A stretch of DNA of 64,000 nt from Antilocapra americana (taxonomy: Eukaryota; Chordata; Mammalia; Artiodactyla; Antilocapridae), in the NCBI GenBank assembly GCA_007570785.1, contig ML664176.1:1881836-1945835 (forward strand). Direction: 5' to 3'. The position numbers and the translations under genes were made by a program. Of the stretch, positions 20,800 through 32,400 are shown one piece after another; within the stretch, counting starts at the first letter, position 1, and every line of letters starts with the position of its first letter. Under the pieces are notes generated by a model, which had not been told where the DNA came from, searched no databases, and was given only the letters and a program-made list of their open reading frames with translations.

Positions 20800-23155
20800 A
20801 CCATCATACACATGCTATAAACTGTTATCCTGCTCTATCAAAGAAATGGAATGATCAGTTAATTCAAGTGGGATGGATTCAACATACCAGTTCTTTGAGG
20901 TGAAGAGATTTATCAAACGGATGGATTGTCAGAATCGTCCACCTAGATGCTGGCTGCTCTGTCAATTCAGCCTAAGTCTGGAAGGCATCTCTCATGCTAC
21001 CTATGCTCCTTGTCAAAAAGACTTAGGTTTTAACTACCCAACAGATCTTGACCTGATGCAAAGTGAAAACTACAGAGTAAGTATGTGTGATCCATTTTTT
21101 AAAAAAAACTCATGAGCTAACATCCTGAAGAAATAGAAATGTAGCCAAGCATTCCCAACCAGTGGCCATCCATGAGCAGCTATACAAGTGAGTGTGTGGC
21201 TGGTACATTCCAGATCACCATGTGGCAAAGGGTCTCTTTCATTTCACTGCAAAGTTTACTGTAACCTCAGCTGAACCCCCTCTTTCTGACCAGCCTGTTG
21301 CTACAACATGAATACTTCACATTCTTGTTTTCCAATTGAAGGTGAAAAAACATTTTGAGAGCGTTTTACACCTGCAATAAAAAGAAGGCAACAAGAAAAT
21401 ATGCTGAGGGATTTTTCTCTAGTCCAGAAAACCTAAATAAAAGTCTCAAACCAAGCACCACTGAAGAAGTTGCAGCAATTAGAAAAGTCAATGGTATTTG
21501 CCTCATAATAATCTAGACTCCACAAGAGTGCCCTCTTAGGAACACAGTCTCTTTCCTTTCTTCTTACATTCATATCCTATTTGGGGGATCACTGTTAAAC
21601 ATTTAACTGGATTGATTCAACTGACTCGCTATATTTTGACAGCTCAAAGTATCAAGTTATTTAATTAACTCATTTTCAATTAATATGGTTGCTGCTAACC
21701 TGGTGTAAATTAAGTCTCCTCAGACTCTAGAAAAAGAAAGAAAGGAGGCCAATGGGACAGAGATTTCTATTGCATATCTCATTCTACTGGAAGTTGCCAG
21801 TTCAGGTCAGACCCATAAAATAATGCCTTTTTTGTGGTTAAGTGTTAAGTGACAGCAAGGTGCTAGGAGAGTGCTGAATCAGCCCAGAAGAGGGGGTGGG
21901 TGGAAGGAAGAAGAAAGTTTGGTTTATAGGCTGAAGTGAGCAAAGGAAACAGAACTGGCAAGAGTTATACATTGCTCCAGGCAGGCACAGGTGGATGGAA
22001 CTGCAGGCCAGGTCAGAAAAAGAGAAAGATTTATGTCCTGTGCAAACAAAAGGCCAGAAGAAAAATCACCAATCCGGTTGGGCAGCTCTGAAGTGAAGGA
22101 AACATCTGTTCATACAGTGAAGGAATGGTCAGGTAAGAGAGGCTGGAAACAGTCATCAGAAGGCCATCTGCTGACCTGGGACAGCATGCCCTCGAGGCAC
22201 GGAACAAATCCTGTCCTCCAGGAGGCCACACAGTGGGGCCAGGACCAGCCAGGCCAGGAAACAATGCCAGGACGAGGCATTAAAGTTACATGAGCCTCAT
22301 GGAAGAAGTTGCCCAGCGAGTTTACTTCCGAAATGTGAAGTCGAGTGGAAACACAGTGCTTTCTTCTTTGAGAACTTGGCAAACCCACTCCACTGGGCCT
22401 CTCCATGAAGCAAGAATGCAGAGAGGTAGTTCATCAAATGCCTGTGGCCAGTAATTCTCCAGAGGCTGCTGCTCTGCCCCTCCTGGCTTCTGGTTGGGGA
22501 GCTGTTAGCTCAAGGCAGCTGCTGTCTTCGGGGTGGTACCATAGAACCCCAAGAACTTGTGGCCCAAGTGAGACAGTGAATGGGAGGTGGCCTTTGACCA
22601 TGGAAGGCAGCCTGCTGGGCAATAGGATGGGCAAGCCAGAGGAGCACAGAAAGGCAGGGGGAAATGAGAGAAGGAACTGGCAATGACCTTGCATTAATGG
22701 GCAGCACACCCCACTGGAATAAAGGCTGGCATGAGTGGGGCTTTGCTCTAAAGAAGCCGGCAGTAGCTAGGTCCTTCTAATACTAATGAGCATCATTATA
22801 GCCCTTGGACAAATGAGCCAAACTTCAGACAAAAGGTGGGAGAGAGAAGAGATTTATGTCATAATACAAAACACCAAATGTATGACCAATTGTCATGGAA
22901 GAACCAGCTGATAATTGGTGGGACAACAAAGGCAATCAGAAGAAAAAACTTACTGTCTGAAGTACTAAGGTTAACAAGAGTGAGTGAGTATCGTGGTATT
23001 ATTAGTTAGTGGCTAAAGTATCAGTACAAAACTGAAGTCAAATCCTTGACCATCCTCCCTTCTCTCTCCCTTACCCTCAATATTTCTATATCTATGACCT
23101 CATGGTATTATAATTTACAGACACACACACTTATACACATGGAAAGAGCAAAAGT
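20800..23155. other. Unassigned stretch, locally GC-rich
   Basis: No gene or repeat recognised. The part at 21960-22740 is richer in G and C than its surroundings but has few CpG, so it is not a CpG island. Open frames of 65-100 codons lie on both strands at 21991-22709 without a domain or signal. Confidence 0.4.
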
Positions 23156-23159
23156 AGTA

Positions 23160-23370
23160 ACATCTGTTGGCTCCTTATTGTATGCCAAGCTCTCTTCCAT
23201 ACTCCTTTACAGGTGTTATTCAATCTCGGCAACATGCCTAATGAGGTGGAAACTATTTCTGTCCCAATTTCACAGATAAGGAAATGAAGTGCAGAGAGCA
23301 TAAGGCAGATAATACAGCTGATAAGTATGTGAACTGAGATTTGAACCAGGCATTCTAGGTCCTCAGCAAG
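23160..23370 (-). repeat. MIR SINE, antisense
   Basis: tattgtatgccaagctctct, caggtgttattcaatctcgg, aatttcacagataaggaaat, gaagtgcagagagcataagg and tgagatttgaaccaggcatt give MIR on the minus strand, nearly complete. Confidence 0.78.
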
Positions 23371-23579
23371 CATCTTCATTTTTGTTTCTGAAATCTCAGA
23401 TCAGGGACTTTGGGGTTAAGTGGTTAGCTTTCCACTCTGAGTTCCTCACAACCATCCCTCTCCATACTCCAGTCCTCAAGCCCACTGCTCTCTCAGGTAC
23501 CATTCCCTCATTTCTGTCCATTCAGATTCTGCTCTTTCTTCATGTGCCAGTTCAGGATTCAGGAGGTTAGTTGCATGCC

Positions 23580-23960
23580 AAACCATTTCCTCTTCTTCTA
23601 GGTCCACGGCAAGACTATATTTCCCAATCATTTGCATTTAAGGGCAGCTATGCGACAGACTCTAGCCAGTGGAATGTCAACAGGAGTGAAATGTGCCACC
23701 TCCAGTCCTCACTTCTGAAACACTGAACATGGAACCCTCCTTCCAGTTTGAGGCAGATGAGCATGGCGCCCTGGAAGGCCACATGTTAAAGCAGTGAAGC
23801 CATTTGATAGATGGTCCTGATCCCTGATTGCTGGAAGATCATCTACTAATCAGGAAGTCCTATGTGGGTCCTCATGTAAGGAGGAAATAGACTTCAAACC
23901 ATCATATTTGTACCTGGAAGTCTGTTTATTGCCACAGCCATCAACACCCTAACTAACATG
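23580..23960 (+). mobile_element. ERVL/MaLR-type LTR remnant
   Basis: ggcaagactatatttcccaa, ctctagccagtggaatgtca, acaggagtgaaatgtgccac and a 3' part tttattgccacagccatcaa followed by caccctaactaacatgaac follow the order of an old mammalian LTR. No internal retroviral genes are attached. The exact family is uncertain. Confidence 0.6.
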
Positions 23961-24734
23961 AACTTTGACGCATCCACCTCCACACTAGGTTTTGCGTTTA
24001 TAAGCTGGTTCCTGACCTTAAAGAATGCATAGAACAGAGGGAAAAGAGAAAGAGAGGTAAATAACATAAATAGCATACAAAAATGTTGCAATAGCAGAAT
24101 GTCACTATTTTTGTGAGAATACTGCTAGAAGCACGAAGTCAGGAAAAGCCATTAGAAATAGTGACAGTAGAGGAAGGGGTGGAGTTAGCATCTCTCCCTG
24201 ATAAACCTCTCCCAGTTATTCCATTCCAGTGAGGATACTGGACCTCACTTTATGTCACACGGTGAAAACTGTCCTAGAAATGTCAGTCATGGTGCCTACC
24301 ACACTTAGCAGCTCTGTTCAAGGGACATGCCCTCTTCGTGCCCCATACAGAGGGACGATGCCTCAAGCTCTTCCTTGAGTCCACCTGTTCCCCAAACTAG
24401 ACCAGAGGTGGCCCCATCTCCAGGCTGACTTCAGTCCACTGGGGTGGTCTGATGTCACACTGTGCCCCCTGTAATTAACTAGGCCATTCAGATCCTTTCA
24501 CTCTGGAAGATGAATACGGGAACCTTGAAGGAATTAGCCTATTGGAGTAGGATGCAAACGAAGAAGATAGGCAGAGAGGACTGGAGACACAGGCTGTGCC
24601 TCAATGAAAATGCAGATCCCACCACTGACACGCACACTGGTCAGCTGCTGGATGGTGGCAAGCAGCAGATGGACCCTGGCTGACTGAAGCAAGAAAGATC
24701 TGTGAAAAGGATAACAGAGAGCTCACAGAAGCCC
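23961..24734. other. Unassigned stretch
   Basis: No gene or repeat recognised. Confidence 0.4.
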
Positions 24735-25105
24735 TCTGGCTTAGCCTGGGCTGCTATTACCATTCCATAGACCGGATGGCTTCAACAAGAGGCATTCATT
24801 TCTCATAGTTCTAAATACTGGAAAGTCCAAGACCAAGGGGTCTGCAAATGTGGCTCCTGGTGGAAACCCAGTCTTGGCTTGCAAACAGCCACCCTCTTGC
24901 TGTGCCCTTACATGGCAGGGCTGCGGGGAGCTATCCTGTCTCTTCCTCTTATAAGGGCACTAAGGCCCTCAGAGGGGCTGCACTCTCATGACCACATCTA
25001 AACCTAATCACCCCGCAAAGGTCCACCTCCAAGTACTGTCACTGGGGTGAATGGCTTCAACACATGAATCCGGGGATCAGAACATAAACATCCACTCCAC
25101 AACAG
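24735..25105 (-). mobile_element. ERVL-MaLR LTR (MLT1/MST-like), antisense
   Basis: On the plus strand: ctgggctgctattaccattc, ggatggcttcaacaagaggc, ctcatagttctaaatactgg, aaagtccaagaccaaggggt, ctcttataagggcactaagg, ctcatgaccacatctaaacc, taatcaccccgcaaaggtcc and gaatggcttcaacacatgaa. This is the reverse complement of a MaLR-type LTR. Confidence 0.72.
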
Positions 25106-25474
25106 CCTCAAAAACACAGCTAGGTTTGGGGGGCAGTTGTGCTGCCAGAAACCACAGAATCACTCTGGTTATCAACCATAACCTCTGTTGTCAACGACTT
25201 GAAGGGAACTCATCTCATGAGCACCAGTGTGCCAGACACTGCCCTGTGCATCTTCAAGGACACTTGTCACCTCCCACCTTCTGCCAGGAACATTCCTGAC
25301 CACATGTGATCCCCCTACGTGAATGGGTGATTTGCCTCTCTGTGCCTCTCATGGCCCCATCAGCAGCCTTCAGCATAGTGGTTAAATGAATGCGTCAATA
25401 TCTGATGAAGAAAAAGAACTTCCATTTACTATGACAGCTGCCTAAAGTAATAAAGCTGCAGTTACAGTAGCTAC
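25106..25474. other. Unassigned stretch
   Basis: Nothing supported. An 82-codon plus-strand frame starting at 25051 lies across the LTR border and is chance. Confidence 0.4.
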
Positions 25475-25700
25475 AATGTATCGGTATTTACTAAGTGCCA
25501 GTGAATTCTTAAGTGCTTTACGTGCAGTCTCTCATTTCATCTTTACAGTCACCTCATAAGGAAGGCGTTATTATTATCTCCATTTTACAGAGGCAGAAAT
25601 ATGAACTTAGGGAGGTAAGTAGCTTGCCCAGTTTTACTCAGCAGGTAAATTGGAGGAACAAGACTCAAGTTGTTGATTATGTTCCCAAAGCTCACATTCA
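25475..25700 (-). repeat. MIR SINE, antisense
   Basis: tatttactaagtgccagtga, taagtgctttacgtgcagtc, tctccattttacagaggcag, ttagggaggtaagtagcttg and cccagttttactcagcaggt match MIR in reverse. Confidence 0.82.
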
Positions 25701-28700
25701 TTACACGTCTGGAGCATCCAAAAATAGACACCACCCACAACATGCTCATGTTAAATGCCACTGAGATAAGAAAAAAAAAAAAAAATTCCCAGAGTCCATT
25801 TTTTTTCCCTACTCACTTTTCCCTCCTCCCAGAAAAGTTAATAATGGAAAGACACATGACATATCCACCACAGATTACTGTGTCAGTCCATTCAGCTAAT
25901 TTCAAAAAAGATGATGCTAATTATTAGAGATAATGAAAACTTGCTCTTCAACTACAATCCAAGGGGAATCATCCAATTGATTAACAGGGATTTCAACACA
26001 CGCATTCAATTTCTCCTGCTCGTTTTGTAATGGATGGGAAAAATTGGTTTGTAGATAGAGATTTTTGAGAGCTAAGTGTCTAAGACACTGAAGGGAGCCA
26101 CCTCATTAAGTCCTAGGCCTGGTTAGGCAGGCTCTCGAAACCAGAGGCAAAGCCAACGGCAGGTAAACTCACTACAGGCATTATTTAATGAAAGTCTGCA
26201 CTTTATCAGAGCATTCTTCCTGAGTCCTAGATTTATTTTTTGCATGATTTTTTTCTCTCTCTGTTTTTTAACCATTCATGAGTCTTTTAAAAATGCAGCA
26301 TTGAAGCAGTTAAAAATAAATCCAGGATTTACCGAACAGAAAGAACTTAATCATGGCAGCAAACTAAACCCCAGGGACAATTTTAGTCTCCACATTAAAA
26401 TATGGTGTCTCTGACTCCAAGTAAATTGACTTTTCACAGAATACTCTAACATAATGCATAACAGTCAGGCACTCCAAGAGAAGCTCCTGGGTATTGGTCT
26501 AGAGCCCACAACCAGCAGCAGATCATAGTGTATGTTGAATAAAATTACCCATTCTGAAGGTCCTCAGCTATCTTGAATATTCTATTAGAAACCTTTTTAT
26601 GGTGGAGACCAACTGGGACCTCTTTCTCCTAGGAGCGAGCTGTCAACGGTGGGAGAATTGAAAACCAGAGCAAGTCAAGCTTAATTAGATCTCCCCCTCT
26701 ACTTTCAACCTCAAATTTCTGGTATATTCTTTGCTAACCGCAAAACTTGATAAATAATAATACACTGGAATTTGTCTCCCCAGACCTCTCAAAAAAGAAA
26801 AGCACAATCTTGGACAGTTAGAGGAAAAAAAAATGAAACAACAGCTTTCAAAGACTCTAGACAAAATATTAACTGAACACTACCAACCATGTAATCACAA
26901 TACTGTGATCAGAAAACTCACAGAGGTGCCTCGAGGGTGGTACTGGGTGAGGAGCAAGGTGCAATTTAGACCCATGAGGAAACAGTTTCTGAGTCTCTGC
27001 TTTAAGGCTAGCACCCTCTGGGCAATACAGGAAAACTGACCATATATTCCAGATTTTATGAGAAAAAACTTCAAATGTCAAATCTTTTCTTCCCTCCTTT
27101 CTGCACATCAACATGGTCTCATTAAAGAACTAGTCCCAAATCTGGGCTCAGAAAATATGACTGCTGAAAAGGATGGTGGACATAACTCACCGTGCACAAG
27201 GAGTTAGCACTAGAGTTATGCAGAAAAGGATTAAAAACAAAGGCAGTAAGCATGGATTGCAGAGTTGGGAAATCATCATTCCTTATACCAAGCTCACTTT
27301 TACAGATTGTTACTTTCTGTTTTGCAGCATGACATTTTTCTAAATCCTTAAGCATGGTAACTTCCCTTTTTCTGTGATTTGCCAAAGTGAAGGAGTTCAT
27401 GTAACATTTCAGTGGCTGCCTATGTTAAGATGACTTTCTATTAATAGCGTTATTTGTGATATAGCCTCCTTTTGAGGACACCCCATCTACCCTTGCAATA
27501 AGTTTTACAGTATTGCGTTTCACAAACAATTTAATAGGAGTCTTGTTTCTTTCGAAAAATGTGTGCATATCCAATTTTCCCTTAGTTTCACAATACACAA
27601 CACATCTGTTATTTCAATGATAACAGATGTTATACTGAAATTGTAATAACTTGTGAGTTAACTGTATTCAAAACTTTATAGTTACACACGTTCCAATAAC
27701 TTAATCCTCTACCATTATCTCTTCAAATTGACTTAGCCCTGCAGAACTTGGAGAAAATCAAATATTCATTGTGTTTGCTTTGTGCATATATACAAAAATC
27801 ACATCATGATTTATCTCTCCTGGTATTAATCCTGTCTTCTTTGGAAAGATGGGGGTAAAAATCATAACAGGATCAACAATCCCTCTTCTCTTTACTCATG
27901 AAGATAAATTTCATAGCCAATTCAGGATTAATATGCATGCATCTGTGTGCAAGCTTTTTTATGGATTTGTAGGCATCCTATAAATCCATTCTGCATTTCT
28001 AGCCATTTACCATTTAAATAAATGACCTTTTCTCTTATCTCAGGGGCACAAGCCTACCCTCATTTGGCCATTTTATCTTTTATTAGGGAAGCATCTCTCT
28101 CTTTCAAAAGCAAACTACCTTTCTCTCAAGCTTCCCTTTGTCTTTTTCCCCTGCAAATCCAACTGAAACGTGTGGGTTACAAGGAAACACACAAGTAGGT
28201 AGTGGGCCAGTATAGTGGAGGCTCTGGAAGAGCATGGTAAAGTGAGGAGAGCCTCTATCTTCTAGTACTTTCCATACTGATACAGAGCAGAAGACTCATG
28301 CAACAACTGTGAGTAAAACTATGGCTGGGGGTTGTTTGAATGAGACTATAAGCTAAGGGAGTCTGGAAAGGACAAGGTGGGGAGGGCTAGGGGCCCAGCA
28401 GGGCATCATAGGGCATCACAGCCTAGAGCTGGGCCTTAGAAGATGGTGGCATTTTGGCAGGCTATAATGCTGGGAGGGAGCGCCCCCAGTAAAGCCAAGG
28501 CTCAGCAAGACTGTGTAAGAGGGATTTGAGCAGGAGGGTGGTTGGGCCTCTGGTTTGGCTGTTCTACCCCAGCAAGAGGGCCATTTCAAATGTCTTCCTT
28601 TCACTCATCCCTTCCCTCATTCATCAAGCACACAGCCCTGAAAGTCACCAGCTGGACAGGCCTGGATGGGAGATGTCCTGAGGTAAGGAGTCTGAGCGCC

Positions 28701-28960
28701 TGTGAGTTAGCGGGTCCCCATTTTTGTTTTTGTCTCAGGGCCCTACTGACTTCAGAAAATCACTTCCATTATGCTCAGCTCATTCTGAGGCCAACTCGCC
28801 ATGTCTGCCACTGTCCTCTCAGGATTCCCCCCAAACACCAGATCCATGAGTGTTCAAACAACATGAGTGTCATTACAGACATTTACAAGTGGAGAGAGAG
28901 AGCTGCTTGAGATGGGGACAGAAAATTAAATACCAAGTCAGTAGAAAATGCTTCAGGCTC
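25701..28960. other. Long stretch with no recognised repeat or gene
   Basis: About 3.2 kb, AT-rich, without ruminant-specific insertions that I can see. It includes an A run at 25771-25785 and a 29 bp imperfect palindrome at 27602-27630 (11-base arms acatctgttat/ataacagatgt, 7-base loop). No open frame exceeds 122 codons (28542-28910, no domain). Repeat-poor AT-rich DNA in such a repeat-dense window may hold conserved non-coding elements, but I cannot test conservation. Confidence 0.4.
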
Positions 28961-28964
28961 ATCC

Positions 28965-29185
28965 TCTGTGTGGAGAGGCAAGAATGCACCACAGGCTTTG
29001 CACCCAGACTGCCCGGGGTTCAGGTCCCGGCTCAGTCAGTTTCAGGCACTTTCAATTTCTCTGTGCCCCAGCGCTCTTCATGGATAAAATGGGTGTGATA
29101 ATAATACTTACCTCACTGGGTTATTGAAGGGATTATAGGAGATGAAATGTGTAATGTTCTCAAAACAGAACAGAGCATCTATTAT
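28965..29185 (+). repeat. MIR SINE
   Basis: accacaggctttgcacccag, actgcccggggttcaggtcc, ctttcaatttctctgtgccc, cttcatggataaaatgggtg, ataataatacttacctcact and gggttattgaagggattata are MIR in sense order, well preserved. Confidence 0.85.
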
Positions 29186-30389
29186 TGATGCTGTATTTTC
29201 TTGTTATTATTATTGGGTCCATGCCCCTTCATTAGTGTTCACACTAAAGAGCTAGAGTCCTTGCAGCCCATTCACCCAGCCAAGAGGGAAGGGTCCCCTC
29301 CCCCTGGCCTTTACCCTGATATCCCTGCTCAGATCTCCTTTGATATAAGTGATGTGTTAGGTGACAAATTGTATTTTGTAGACTTAATCCCTTTTCCTAT
29401 CTTTTGACTAGTGCTCATTTCTACAAACGCAGATCTGGGCCCAGTGGGTACACCATGAAGGCCTGGTGGTTAGAGGTTGGCCATTCTGTTTTTATAAGCA
29501 AGCTTCTCTCAGCCTAGACCATGTCACTGTTCATGATGGATGAGTAAGCACTGCCTCATTTGTTAGGAAGTCTTCGTGGGGTAGGGGAGATTTCATGCTA
29601 TTCTTAAGGACAACAGAAAATAAGATGAGCTGCATGTGTTACACGAGAAACAAAATATTACATTTTTTTTAAAAAATCATAAACAAGGGGGAACAAATAT
29701 TAGGTAATATTTGCAAAGAAATTCCCCTGGGGACAGGAAGACGCAAAGAATATTATGTTTAACTCTAAATTCAGTGGTGTTGGAAAGTCTGCCTTGCTCA
29801 AGTATCCATGGAAAAAGTATTTGTAGAGCATATACCACATCTGTGCACACCCACCATGGTGTTCTGTTTAATGTTTATGCCTCTGCGAAGAGGCTTGTTG
29901 TTACTGAACAGAAAACACAGGGCTAAGTACAAATACACAGAAAATGCCAACAAGTGACCAAGCAATGGGGTGGGAATCACCCAAGACAAGTCTCATTCCA
30001 TAAAATGAAAACAAAGATACTGTAATTGAACCCTATGGTAGCTGTTGTGATTGGCAGAAGTGAGTCATTCTCAGATTTCTGATTTGGGTAACAGCAAAGC
30101 CTATGATTCTTTTCACGGGGACGGGGACCCCAGGAGGAGAAATAGGTTTTGAAGCTGAGATTGAGGAACCTATGAGACAATCAAGTGGAAGTATCAGTTG
30201 CCTGGCTGTGGACTTAGCAAGTGGGAACTTCACTTTGTTGAGCACAAACTGCACTACCTCCTGGAATAATGAATTCCACAAGTTACCTCCTCTGGCATCT
30301 GGAGGGAGGAAGGCAAAGACCGGGTCACAGAGGAGATCATAAACATGACTGTGAAGACCACCATGGTCCCACTGAGACAAAGGGGAGTC
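29186..30389. other. Unassigned stretch
   Basis: No gene or repeat recognised. Short open frames on both strands near 29977-30380 have no domain. Confidence 0.4.
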
Positions 30390-30403
30390 AAGAGACAGGT
30401 GTC

Positions 30404-31600
30404 AATCTTGAGAGAGAAGAACGGGACGGGCGGAATCAACCTACCTGACTGTAGGCTATACTACAAATCCACAGTCATCAAGACAGTATGGTACTGGCGG
30501 CGCAAAGACAGAAACATAGATCAATGGAACAGAATAGAAAGCCCAGAGATAAATCCACGCATCTATGGACACCTTATCTTTGACAAAGGAGGCAAGAATA
30601 TACAATGGAGAAAAGACAACCTCTTTAACAAGTGGTGCTGGGAAAACTGGACAGCCACTTGTAAAAGAATGAAACTAGAACACTTTCTAACACCATACAC
30701 AAAGATAAACTCAAAATGGATCAAAGATCTAAGCATAAGACCAGAAACTATAAAACTCCTAGAGGATAACATAGGCAAAACACTCTCTGCCATAACCCAA
30801 AGCGGGATACTCCATGACCCACCTCCCAGAATACTGGAAATAAAAACACGAATAAACAAATGGGACCTAATTAAAATTAAAAGCTTCTGCACTGCAAAGG
30901 AAACTATAAGCAAGGTGAAAAGACAGCCTTCAGAATGGGAGAAAATAATAGCCAATGAAGCAACGGACAAACAATTAATCTCAAAAATATACAAGCAACT
31001 CCTGCAGCTCCATTCTAGGAAAATAAACAACCCAATCAAAAAGTGGGCCAAAGAATTGAACAGACGTTTCTCCAAAGAAGACANNNNNNNNNNNNNNNNN
31101 NNNNNNNNNNNNNNNNNNNNNNNNNNNNNNNNNNNNNNNNNNNNNNNNNNNNNNNNNNNNNNNNNNNNNNNNNNNNNNNNNNNGAAAAGGGAACCCTCTT
31201 ACACTGTTGGTGGGAATGCAAACTAGTACAACCACTATGGAAAACAGTGTGGAGGTTCCTTAAAAAGCTGCAAATAGTCCTGCCATATGACCCAGCAATC
31301 CCACTGCTGGGCATATACACCGAGGAAACCAGAATTGAAAGAGACACGTGTACCCCAATGTTCATCGCTGCATTGTTCACAATAGCTAAGACATGGAAGC
31401 AACCTAGATGCCCATCAACTGACGAATGGATAAGAAAGCTGTGGTACATATACACAATGGAATACTACTCAGCATTAAAAAAAAATTCATTTGAAGCAAT
31501 TCTACTCAGATGGACGAAACTGGAACCCATTATCCAGAGTGAAGTAAGCCAGAAGCAAAAACAACAATACAGTATATTAACACATATATATGGAATTTAG
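30404..31600 (+). pseudogene. L1 ORF2 C-terminal part, truncated
   Basis: Open from the truncation point to the gap at 31084, and from 31184 to the canonical ORF2 stop at 31598-31600 (ending HIYGI). It contains [15 protein letters not shown], the region after the reverse transcriptase, and the C-terminal cysteine-bearing part with [15 protein letters not shown]. The reverse transcriptase catalytic core and endonuclease are missing by 5' truncation. The two sides of the gap are in different frames only if the gap is exactly 100 bases; a true length equal to 2 modulo 3 would keep the frame open. Confidence 0.9.
31084..31183. other. Assembly gap, 100 N
   Basis: Exactly 100 N, the usual placeholder for a gap of unknown size. 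It lies inside L1 ORF2. Alignment with the copy at 52.4 kb places the missing part opposite 52427-52577. Confidence 0.99.
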
Positions 31601-31939
31601 AAAGACGGTAACGAGAACCCAACATGCAAGACAGCAAAAGGAATGCAGATGTATAGAATAGACTCGTGGACTTTGTGGATGAGGGTAAGGGTGGGATGAT
31701 ATGGGAGAAGGGCATTGAAACAAGTTAATTATCATATGTCTAATCAATCGCCAGCCCAGGATTGATGCTCAGAGCTGGTGCAGCGAGATTTCCCGGGGGG
31801 GAGGGAGGAGGGAGGGGGGTTCTGGAGGGGAAGCATATGTAAACCCATGGTGATATCATGACATTGTATGGCAAAAACAATAAAAAAAAAAAAAAGAGAC
31901 AGGTGTCTCTGTTTTCCTTCTAATTCTTAGAAGACTCTA

Positions 31940-32208
31940 GGGCGAATGCAGGATGATATGGGAGAACAGCACTGAAACATGTAAATTATCATATATGAAA
32001 TCAATCACCAGCCCAGGTTTGATGCATGATACAGGGTGCTCAGGGCTGATGCACCGGGATGACCCAGAGGGATGGAATGGGGAGGGAGGTGGTAGGGGGG
32101 TTCTGGAGGGAGAACACATGTACATCCATGGCGGATTCATGTCAATGTATGGCAAAACCAACATGATAATGTAAAGGAAAAAAAAATAATTAATTAATTT
32201 TTAAAAAA
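31940..32208 (+). mobile_element. L1 3' end, second insertion
   Basis: Only 32 bp after the previous element's right duplication. It contains ggatgatatgggagaacagc, the 3' UTR words tcaatcaccagcccaggttt, gatgcatgatacagggtgct and gcggattcatgtcaatgtat, and a long A-rich tail. Nine-base duplications aagactcta at 31931-31939 and 32209-32217 show that it is a separate insertion. Confidence 0.93.
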
Positions 32209-32218
32209 AAGACTCTAA

Positions 32219-32400
32219 TGCAGTGATCCCCAATCTTTTTTACACAAAAGAACAATTTCATGGAAGACAATTTTTCCATGGACTGGGATGAGGGGAATGG
32301 TTTCAGGATGATTCAAGTCAAGCACATTAAATTTACTATTGCACTTTATTTTTATTATGTCATCTCCACTCACTCTGTCTGAAATAGGCTTTTCCCACTC
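32219..32400 (+). repeat. hAT-type DNA transposon remnant (MER1-like)
   Basis: cagtgatccccaatcttttt, caatttcatggaagacaatt, tttccatggactgggatgag and gaatggtttcaggatgattc match a common non-autonomous hAT (Charlie group) end. Only one terminal part is recognisable. Confidence 0.6.

Larger units (their letters stand above)
30404..31893 (+). mobile_element. L1 LINE, 5'-truncated, with a 100-N gap
   Basis: Carries the C-terminal part of ORF2, the bovid L1 3' UTR and a poly(A) tail. Perfect 14 bp target duplications aagagacaggtgtc lie at 30390-30403 and 31894-31907. Its ORF2 part is little decayed, so it is younger than the large L1 at 45.5-53.3 kb. The G-rich 3' UTR run at 31795-31830 has at least four G tracts. 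Confidence 0.96.

Noticed and set aside
27602..27630. Hairpin with 11-base arms as a possible small RNA or terminator
   Set aside because: Too short for a microRNA precursor, and terminators of this type do not apply in a mammalian genome.
28542..28910. 122-codon plus-strand frame
   Set aside because: No domain similarity and no coding-type features; probably chance in GC-moderate DNA.
30563..31075. Minus-strand frame of 170 codons opposite L1 ORF2
   Set aside because: Antisense shadow of a conserved coding frame; no independent signal.
31036..31455. Minus-strand frame of 139 codons near 31.2 kb
   Set aside because: It is the shadow of L1 ORF2 and also spans the 100-N gap.
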